Source: Botryococcus braunii | Lineage: Eukaryota; Chlorophyta; Trebouxiophyceae | Assembly: GCA_002005505.1 (NCBI GenBank) | Contig: KV908403.1 | Coordinates: 310,742 to 350,741 of the forward strand | Direction: 5' to 3' | Length of the DNA: 40,000 nt | Shown here: positions 32,301 to 40,000 of the stretch, piece after piece | Numbering within the stretch: the first letter of the stretch is position 1 | Layout: every line of letters begins with the position of its first letter | The notes under the pieces: generated by a model | Database searches by the model: none | Told to the model about the DNA's origin: nothing | Seen by the model: only the letters and a program-made list of their open reading frames with translations | Made by a program: the position numbers and the translations under genes

Positions 32301-34380
32301 AAATTACAAGTGCTCACTGAGAGGTACCTGTGCCTGGGAGAGTGATGTCAGAGATGTGAGGTCACTCCCAACAGTGACATGCAGTCGGTCTGAGAGGCAT
32401 GTGGATCACGTGAATCAGGGGAAGTATGCAGACACTCTGCCATATCCCGATGTTGTTTGTGAGAGACCTGAAGAGTCTGAACTCTTGCAGGCATGTCAGA
32501 GTGTGTCCGAGGAGGTGAATCGGACGTCTGGACAATGTGAAGGAAATCCAAATTACAAAGACTGTCCGAGAGGTACCTGTGCATGGGAGGATGATGTGAG
32601 GGATGAGCAGAGTAACTTGTGCAAAGCCAAGTGTGAGTCCAAGCGAGAGCGTGCTATGAGAGTGCATTCTACTCCTACTGGAGAGCCTGTGATGTGTAAC
32701 TCAGCGAGTGTCAGTGGAAGAGTAGTGGGTTCTGGACAAAGTGAGGGAAAATCAGGCAATACAAAGGAAAAGCACACAGGTGTCAGATTTGGGAAAATTC
32801 ACGTTCCCTCTAATTTGAGAGAAGCACAGATGTCTCCCCAGTGGGAATACTGGAAGGCAGCTATGCAGGAAGAGCAAAATTCCCTAGATACTCATGAGGT
32901 CATGGAGTATGTGCCAAGACCTCGTGGACATAAGGTTATTCCAGTTCACTGGATATTTTCAGTGAAAATGGATGCACATGGCAATGTGGTGAGATTCAAG
33001 GCCAGATTAGTGGCACAGGGATGCAGACAAATCCCTGGAGTGGATGTGATGGAGGTTTTTGCTCCTACTAGTAGCTATGGAGCTAGAAGAGCTCTGCTGG
33101 CCGTTGCTGCAAGAGAGGGCTGTGAAATTCATCAGGTAGACGTTAAGACCGCCTTTCTGAATGGTGAGCTCGAGGAGGAAGTATATGTAACGCAACCTCC
33201 TGGCTTTGAGAATGGGGATAAGCATATTGTGTGCCGATTGAGAAAGGCGTTGTATGGCCTGAAGCAGGCTCCACGTGCCTGGCACAAAACCCTGAATGAC
33301 AAACTTGAAGTCATGGGGTATGAGGTGTGCAAGAGTGATGCGGGAGTGTATGTGAGATGCTCTACTGATGGAGGAAAGTCCTATGTGCTGATCTATGTTG
33401 ATGATCTTCTGATAGTTTCCAAGGGTATGTCAGAAATCGAGAGAGTGAAGGGACTCCTCAAGAAAGAGTTCACCATCCATGATCTTGGAGAAGTAAAGGA
33501 TTTCTTGGGATGTCAAGTGATGAGAGATAGAGATAAAGGGCTGATCACCCTGAGTTGCATCCCTAAAATCGATGCACTTGTAGAGAAATTTGGCTTGGAT
33601 CTTGAGTCAGTGGGACCTGATACTCCCATGACAAAAGATTTCGTAATGTCCCAAAGGCCTGCACCGAGAGATGGGAGCGACAGCATTGGTGCTGGCAGTC
33701 CACTACCTCCAGGTCACCGTTACTGTGAGTTAGTAGGGTCTCTTCTGTATATAGCCAACACCACACGTCCCGACATAGCTCAAGCAGTAGGTGTATTGTC
33801 TCGTTACCGCATATCTCCCACCACAGCACATTGGAATGAAGCCATCCGTGTGTTGAAGTATCTGAAAGGAACCCGAGATTTGGTTCTAACTCTCGGAGGG
33901 GGGGAGATAGAGCTAGAAGGCTATGTGGATGCCGACTATGGAGGTGATCAGGATCATCGCTTCTCTACCACTGGCTTTGTCCTCACTGTGTTTGGAGGAG
34001 CAGTGGTGTGGGGAAGTAAAAAGCAATCTGCTGTTGCCACTTCAACAGTGGAGGCTGAATTCATGGCAGCAAGTGCTGTTGTAAAGGAAGCAAATTGGCT
34101 GAGAGGTTTCCTGGAGGAAATTGGAGTGTTACCGTGGATAGTGAAGATTCATTGTGACAACCAAGGGTGTATAAACCACCTGAGGAATCCGGTGTACTCC
34201 AAACACACAAAGCATATTGCAATTAGCTGTCACTTTGCCCGTGAAGCTATTGCAAAGGGGCAGGTTGAATTCAAGTACATTCAATCTGCTAGAAATGTGG
34301 CTGACATTTTTACCAAACCACTAGTTAGACAAGTGTTTCTGGGACATCGTAACTCACTGGGACTGGCCAAGTTTCTGTGA
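29380..34380 (+). CDS. E1 Gag-Pol polyprotein, from mid-Gag to the stop
   Basis: About 1,666 codons are open without a break. With the N-terminal piece at 7758-8159 the full chain is about 1,800 residues, and I number by that. The Gag remainder has a CCHC zinc knuckle at about 271 (CNYCNKKGHYWRDC). Protease follows at about 374 (LVDSGASVHLV). Integrase has its HHCC domain at about 523 (WHSRMGHPG ... CEACIEGK) and its catalytic Asp-Asp-Glu in DTVGP, RCDRGTEFL and PQQNGAAERANR. A long variable linker then leads to RT, with DVKTAFLNGELEEEVYV, YGLKQAPRAWHK and YVDD at about 1473. RNase H has GYVDADYGGD at about 1651 and HCDNQGC. The linker holds an 83-residue internal duplication. No catalytic residue that I checked is missing. 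Because gag is cut by E2, this copy can make at most a truncated product from an internal start such as the ATG at 29410. Confidence 0.92.
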   Translation: MQANADWLQEMNQGMKHDETIWQYVNRMINLKACLDRNNHALLDAHVATQIVQGLPDAAKEPGMITTAAAQPLEKLAGLLRNTAAAVGFDEYAPRQPRVLALGQGSSGTNTPPAASAAHQQAQPTVSEAKSETKGICNYCNKKGHYWRDCRKRKRDEETQRNVVAAVQQLQGMWLQGPPPMGGPHPPAAQLAHPGLDAFPAWFQPPAPPPPPPRGMPYIISLNILKTPVRNSSLQSWLVDSGASVHLVNDVTLLHNPTVHAKPIPLHLATSDATGGIVASGSVCILSRVGVPLWIHHVQCVPSATSNILSVSAALRDGAVFRTDDVGAFTEVCGPNSWRSRISAEKGLFYIHQVVALSPSVNHRIISAAVKSKTPTQNSHNCARRYLWHSRMGHPGETWMQRLTNEDLVSGLDTSLCPCSNCPVFCEACIEGKTSRPPFGVSSRPAVEPLDRVHIDTVGPIFPAAVTGERYWVTALDESSQLKAVLPVKSKDAISAAVRDLLLYWQTQKKTKVKCVRCDRGTEFLNATFKEFCASQGTKLETSAPYTPQQNGAAERANRTLKERTRTLLAFAAASPTLWKEALETACTLLNMGPSTGRDRTPSELFFGYKPNVTPLRTWGCLAFVHIPDVQRSVFSPKTVPGMLTGYSASSKAYRIYVGGGIWKESRDVVFVEHLRGASRVGMSASPTQPTEFLCPESSASDTPPVFPGTSPDTTNISLETDLDDPHSEPEYLPASSNLPTQPVTGPPREAEPESKSRRLCDPVEMDQTLEAVQDLARGVRGDSHLRPQMERAQEVFRPTRSECRNHQLDGLTRAQRHEQRIAAKDLLLPQEKGESREREGLTEGDSLSQGPGEVQLEGDSHEGHELHVSAVRGAATCKAANGPGELSSMGGSCSVIERNVRDVTMQSSFGNPSSQSTPGRDCGGSHRSEEASYAPSAPAKHDCERETGSASLTPCKGREEEVNQEHRHCGDRPNYKCSLRGTCAWESDVRDVRSLPTVTCSRSERHVDHVNQGKYADTLPYPDVVCERPEESELLQACQSVSEEVNRTSGQCEGNPNYKDCPRGTCAWEDDVRDEQSNLCKAKCESKRERAMRVHSTPTGEPVMCNSASVSGRVVGSGQSEGKSGNTKEKHTGVRFGKIHVPSNLREAQMSPQWEYWKAAMQEEQNSLDTHEVMEYVPRPRGHKVIPVHWIFSVKMDAHGNVVRFKARLVAQGCRQIPGVDVMEVFAPTSSYGARRALLAVAAREGCEIHQVDVKTAFLNGELEEEVYVTQPPGFENGDKHIVCRLRKALYGLKQAPRAWHKTLNDKLEVMGYEVCKSDAGVYVRCSTDGGKSYVLIYVDDLLIVSKGMSEIERVKGLLKKEFTIHDLGEVKDFLGCQVMRDRDKGLITLSCIPKIDALVEKFGLDLESVGPDTPMTKDFVMSQRPAPRDGSDSIGAGSPLPPGHRYCELVGSLLYIANTTRPDIAQAVGVLSRYRISPTTAHWNEAIRVLKYLKGTRDLVLTLGGGEIELEGYVDADYGGDQDHRFSTTGFVLTVFGGAVVWGSKKQSAVATSTVEAEFMAASAVVKEANWLRGFLEEIGVLPWIVKIHCDNQGCINHLRNPVYSKHTKHIAISCHFAREAIAKGQVEFKYIQSARNVADIFTKPLVRQVFLGHRNSLGLAKFL

Positions 34381-34383
34381 GGT

Positions 34384-34398
34384 AAAGGCAAGGGGAAG
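34384..34398 (+). other. E1 polypurine tract
   Basis: AAAGGCAAGGGGAAG lies immediately before the 3' LTR, the expected primer for plus-strand DNA synthesis. The core GGCAAGGGGAAG is shared exactly with E2 and E3, so these copia families are related. Confidence 0.8.
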
Positions 34399-35089
34399 TG
34401 TTGTGTTAATTAATTTTATGCCTTTCCCTCAGAGGAGAAATAATGGCAAGTCTCCGGATGAGGACAATACCAATTAGGAAGGAGAGGCAAAACTCTGAGT
34501 TCTGCCAGGCAATACATGCATTTGAACGAAGACTATCATAACGCAAGTTACAGACACGTTTGTAGAAAGGAGGCATATGGGGCAAGCACGGAGAGGGAAG
34601 GCACTTGATTGGAACTATAGCAGCACTCCGGGTGTCTATCAATCAGTTGCCAACCAGTCCTTGACTTGTATATGTCCGTGCCTACTTAACAACGCACAAG
34701 TAGGAGGACATCGTCTAACACCCTCCGTGCCGCCACCATGCAGGTGACTTAACCCTTATTGTATTCCTGGATTTAGCACTCAGATGAACATTGTTAGAAC
34801 AAGCTAGACATATGGAGTTGAGTTTAGCTCATCGGACAAAGTAACGAGCATGACCTGAGTGAGAGCAGGTTAGGCGTGTTTGAACTGCGTCACCTTATTA
34901 GGAGAGATGAGAGATATTGTAAGACTTGATTGGAACTATAGCAGCACTCCGGGTGTCTATCAATCAGTTGCCAACCAGTCCTTGACTTGTATATGTCCGT
35001 GCCTACTTAACAACGCACAAGTAGGAGGACATCGTCTAACACCCTCCGTGCCGCCACCATGCAGGATACGCCAAGCCCAGAATATTTCA
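34399..35089 (+). repeat. E1 3' LTR
   Basis: 691 bp with no difference from 6750-7440 that I could see, including both copies of the internal 142-bp duplication. It ends TTTCA and is followed by the right CGAGT duplication copy. Its outer edge lies 575 bp upstream of the kinase start codon, so any readout promoter in it would point at that gene. Confidence 0.95.
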
Positions 35090-35094
35090 CGAGT

Positions 35095-35664
35095 TGTACC
35101 CTGCTTCTTGACAAATGAAACTTTGCTTTCTGTAGGTTGCAGGCAGTGCTTTCGATGTCCATCTAGCTGTAATGTTCTGTACAGTCTGTACCCTTAGGGA
35201 TACACAACCGGCACGCACAGGGCCAACTCAAACGAATTCCCTTGCCCTAGTACAACAGCGTGCAATTGCAAGTACTCTTATGTACCCTGTGTAAACAGTA
35301 AACTGCCCATTGTCATTCACTGATTGACCATGCACACACATTCCCGGATTGAAGCGGGTTATTTCGAACCCTAGCTGAGGGCCGTAATAGTACTAGTAAC
35401 TAGTAATTAGTAACTAGTACTATTATTTGCATTACGGTAATACAGGCTGTACTACGCTGTACTGTACAGCCCCTGTACGGGACGTCCGGGACAGACAAGA
35501 GTTCCGAACGACGCAAATCTCTCCAAACGGGCCTCCATCTGTCGCCGGTAGTGTCAAGCCTCAAATCTGGCAGTAGAGACTCCAACTTTGCATACAAATG
35601 TGTGCACCAGGCCAAGGTAGGCTGTCTCCTCCATTGGCGTTGTGAAGAATACCTCTTCTCAACC
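35095..35664 (+). promoter_or_regulatory. kinase gene upstream region
   Basis: These 570 bp separate the nest from the kinase start codon and must hold its proximal promoter and 5' UTR, unless regulation now comes from the LTR. I see no clear TATA box. A hairpin lies at 35382-35437. An AACGG core (35526-35530) is present but does not fit the full mitotic MYB (MSA) consensus. The start of transcription is not evident. Confidence 0.5.
35382..35437. repeat. AT-rich hairpin upstream of the kinase gene
   Basis: Outer arms CCGTAAT (35382-35388) and ATTACGG (35431-35437) enclose perfect 12-bp inner arms AATAGTACTAGT (35386-35397) and ACTAGTACTATT (35413-35424). The loop repeats the word TAGTAA. It could be a small foldback element remnant or a regulatory cruciform. 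Confidence 0.65.
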
Positions 35665-37363
<1,699 letters not shown>

Positions 37364-38546
37364 CATACATCTGTGCTCCAGCGGTCATGTACAGTCCAAT
37401 CCCTTTCCAATGGAAGGGGGCACCAGTTTTGTACCACCCACTTCCTGATTTATCGCGACTGAGCAGTCCAATGGGCTTGCTAACCACATGGTCTGCCTGA
37501 GATGTGAGAAGGGGTAATAATAGTTGGTGGACCATCAGGTTGTGTCTTGCTCCAAGCACTTATTGTTTATATTTCTTTGCGAAAATGGACTTGCCACCCC
37601 TCTATTGGGGTAGCTTGTTTGACCCCAGCTGCCACTAAGCAATGAATTCCATGGGATGACAGTGACAGCAGTATCATGCATTCACTCATGAGAGGACTGA
37701 GAGATGGCCCATTTCTGAAAAGTTCCCTGTCAGTTTTTCTCAAGATTCACGCAGGAGCGCAGAACTATGCAGATACATGAGAGCATTTGGTGATACGCAC
37801 TGAGAGAGTGTCTTTGATGCAGTCATACAAAGTCTTGAAGTAGAAGCAAGAATTCATGAAAGACAGCATATGTTTAAACACTGAATGAGTACTCAAATAC
37901 ACTGATATGACATAAGGTCGCACTAAGTAGCTGTTAGAGTATCTGACGTATGGTGTACGGCAGTGTTGCTCAGATTGGCTTAGCTTAAATAAGTAGTAAT
38001 AAGTGGTGCTTAAAACATAAGAAAGGGGACAAGACACAGGTTGCATTGCCATTTCATGGCCCAGCATTTTCGAAGCATATTTTGGAAGTATGCTCAGATG
38101 TAGGCGTTACTGGATCGCTTGATGTTCCTTCTTTTGTAAACGTGACACCAACATTCCTGTCAACCAAGTGACTGTTATACCTGCAACAGGGCAACTCATC
38201 AACATAGTTGTCTAAAACAAGGCGGAATCCCCTCCCCCCTCCTTCAGAGATCCGGCACCCTATAGGACCATGACATGAGCAGTCATAGGAGTCTGGAAGA
38301 GTGGTTAGGACAGCCTATATTTCATTGGGGAGCATTACCCCCCCTAGTGTATTCATTCAGGGACACGCTTTAGCTGTGTGGCTAGGCCACATGTTATGTG
38401 GGTACGCACCCGCACACATGTACATGTAAACACTCCAGCAAAGGAGAGTATGGAACACTGTCACATATCAGTTGGCCAGGCCAGATCGCCTTCAGCAGTT
38501 CACATCTTGCAATAGTTCTGCTCAGTCGGTGCTGAGCTACATTCCT

Positions 38547-38580
<34 letters not shown>

Positions 38581-39059
38581 CCCAGAGAGGGAGTATCAGT
38601 ATGCGCGGGCTTTTCAACAGGTGCGGGGGGTTGAAGGGAGAGGGGGTGGTTGTCTTCGAGTGTACCACCATGAATCACCAGCTTGATGACTGTGTGGGTA
38701 TGTGCTTCAAGCTTCAACCAATGCCCTGGACTTCCGTAAGCATCGTAAACCTACTTTGTACATGTCGCAACCTGGATATCTCTATTAGCCCACTCCAATA
38801 TGATATCTGTCCACTGCTTCTCCTTGACCTTACAAGTCCGATCCTTGTATTACAGTATCTCGGAGCCCTTGTTTGTCAATTAAACTTCATAGTCCGGACA
38901 AAAGCTTCCCATATGGGGCCTGTGCTGTGACCCACAACCTTCAATGTTTGTCCTGCAACCCAGAACTGATAGATGCTGCAAGCATACTGAGGGCCTCAGC
39001 ACACTTGCCACCTTATTATAGGACGTTCCGTGCGCCATCAAGAACTGAGTTGCAGGTAT
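37364..39059. other. kinase 3' UTR and convergent intergenic region
   Basis: No further gene was recognised. The first part must be the kinase 3' UTR, though I see no AATAAA soon after the stop. The kinase gene and the minus-strand gene ending at 39060 converge here. A (CA)n tract lies at 38549-38578. Open frames on either strand are short and unlike known families. Confidence 0.5.
38549..38578. repeat. (CA)15 microsatellite
   Basis: Thirty bases of uninterrupted CA repeat in the convergent intergenic region. Confidence 0.95.
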
Positions 39060-39692
39060 TCAAGCCGGTACAGGCCTCTTCTGCTGTGGTGATGGCCACA
39101 CAAGCCGCAAAAAAAGGCAGACAAAGCAGACCAGCAGTACAAATATTCCCAGCTTTCGCAGCATCTTCTTGCCGGCTGTGATCCTCTCCCTGCACAGGAA
39201 CCAAGCATTCATCTCTACTGTACCTACTCCTCAAAATATTCAATTCATGACCCACTCGAAAGTGAATGTTACCTCCAGATCTGGTTGCGACGAGCTTTTG
39301 CCTGCTCCGATTCTCTTTCTAGTTCACGCTGTCTTCTCTCTTCCCGCGTTCGAGGCCGGCGCTTCTCCACCGGCTCGTGGCTCACTGCACTTGTTTGTTC
39401 TGATGCAAGAAGCTGCATGTCTGCCCGGGCCACGTCCTTGTCGAGTTGAAGGCCCTGAGAATTACCAGCTCTCGCTTTGCTTTCCTGCAGATCATGTGCC
39501 ATCTTTCAAAGCAAGCACGCCACCCCAAAACTTCTCGGCCAAAAACACCCCCACTCCCCAGCATTACGCAACAGGCACTGAATCTTTAACATATCTCCTG
39601 CTGTCTTTCTTCTGTGAAACTCCAGGTTCCTGACAACCGCCATCTGGCTCATCAAATGTGCCAACCTTTCAACCATCTGCATAAGCTCACAT
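39060..39692 (-). CDS. unrecognised gene, 3' exons: coiled coil plus C-terminal membrane segment
   Basis: I do not recognise the family. Two exons join cleanly on the minus strand: 39484-39273 (acceptor CTGCAG, donor GAG/GTAACA) and 39189-39060 (acceptor GTGCAG), with matching phase and a TGA at 39062-39060. The first encodes a charged helical stretch (EKRRPRTREERRQRELERES, then EQAKARRNQIW). The second continues RERITAGKKMLRKLG into a hydrophobic span of about 19 residues (IFVLLVCFVCLFLRLVW) and a short Pro/Lys-rich tail, PSPQQKRPVPA. This layout suggests a tail-anchored membrane protein with its coiled coil in the cytosol. A further exon probably starts at 39692 (acceptor TTATACAG; CELMQMVERLAHLMSQMAVV, heptad-like), but I could not fix its donor. 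The 5' part of the gene is outside the window or unresolved. Confidence 0.5.
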
Positions 39693-40000
39693 CTGTATAA
39701 GGCAGTTTAGGGTGTAGCAGAACTTGAGAAGTGCGCACGGGGCAGTGGTTGCCTTAACCGGACATTTAAGCACCCTAAATGTGTTGGCAATGTGCTTTTG
39801 AAAAACCCACTGCTGTCCAAGTACTGTAGCATGAAAATGTCAAAACCCTGATCGGGTGTAATAAACAGGTATAAAGAGGCCGTGACGACATTTCAGAAAC
39901 ACCAGGCCAAGGCTTGCAGCGTAAAGGCGCAGTGCAGCATAGTGCGTAGGGAGGGTGCATGAGACCCCTAGAATGGGACTTGAGAGCAGGCCCTGTCAGT
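39693..40000. other. right edge, probably intron of the preceding minus-strand gene
   Basis: No exon that I can support. A pyrimidine-rich stretch before the acceptor at 39693 (minus strand) suggests this is intron of the coiled-coil/membrane gene. Confidence 0.35.

Larger units (their letters stand above)
6750..35089 (+). mobile_element. E1: Ty1/copia LTR retrotransposon (outermost shell of a four-level nest)
   Basis: Two 691-bp LTRs (6750-7440 and 34399-35089) begin TGTTGTG, end TTTCA, and look identical. They are flanked by a 5-bp duplication CGAGT (6745-6749 and 35090-35094). The 5' LTR is followed directly by a primer-binding site, and the 3' LTR is preceded by a polypurine tract. Element proper is 6750-8159 plus 29380-35089, about 7.1 kb. 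The rest is E2 and its contents, inserted in gag at ATAAT. Domain order PR-INT-RT-RNase H places it in copia. Taking out E2 leaves one open polyprotein of about 1,800 residues, so E1 appears to have been autonomous when hit. Confidence 0.95.

Noticed and set aside
35526..35530. AACGG core upstream of CDKB1 as a second MSA element
   Set aside because: The flanking bases (CCAAACGGGC) do not fit the full consensus, and a five-base core is expected by chance.

Overview
This window is eukaryotic nuclear DNA from the green lineage. A complete B-type cyclin-dependent kinase gene, a class found only in green plants and algae, can be assembled from nine exons with GT-AG introns. A second gene encodes a plastid-type FAD/NAD(P)-binding oxidoreductase of the kind annotated as fruit protein pKIWI502. 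Very long (CT)n, (TG)n and (TTA)n tracts, young LTR retrotransposons and short exons suggest a large repeat-rich genome. A streptophyte alga such as a charophyte would fit, but the species is an inference.

Layout. At 0.8-2.5 kb (minus strand) lies the oxidoreductase gene, six exons whose phases all agree, with its C-terminus missing from the window. At 2.85-3.33 kb there are unrecognised minus-strand exon-like pieces. At 3.6-4.6 kb and 5.58-6.03 kb there are long simple repeats. From 6,750 to 35,089 there is one 28.3-kb block made of four LTR retrotransposons nested inside each other. From 35,665 to 37,363 is the kinase gene (plus strand). From 39,060 to beyond 39,692 (minus strand) is the 3' part of an unrecognised gene for a coiled-coil protein with a C-terminal membrane segment.

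The nest. E1 (Ty1/copia, plus strand, LTRs 6750-7440 and 34399-35089, target duplication CGAGT) carries E2 in its gag. E2 (copia, minus strand, LTRs 8160-8853 and 28681-29374, duplication ATAAT) carries E3 at its RT/RNase H junction. E3 is the same family as E2 (LTRs 9492-10185 and 22996-23689, duplication CGGGT) and carries E4 in its integrase. E4 is a Ty3/gypsy chromovirus (plus strand, LTRs 13128-13605 and 19829-20306, duplication AGGGG). Removing each insert and one duplication copy restores an open reading frame in E1 and E2, so both were intact when hit. E3 also has a two-base expansion of a (CT)n tract that breaks its frame. Every LTR pair is identical or nearly so by eye, so the nest grew quickly.

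Most unusual points: a small leader ORF in E1 that begins like the histone H3 tail; copia-type elements whose primer-binding site matches the anticodon arm of initiator tRNA-Met (half-tRNA priming, as in Drosophila copia); 134-142 bp duplications carrying stem-loops inside the LTRs of two different families; a gypsy gag and pol in the same frame but separated by three stop codons; and a consensus MSA-type (mitotic MYB) element 20 bp inside intron 1 of the kinase gene. No tRNA, rRNA, CRISPR or bacterial-type operon was seen.
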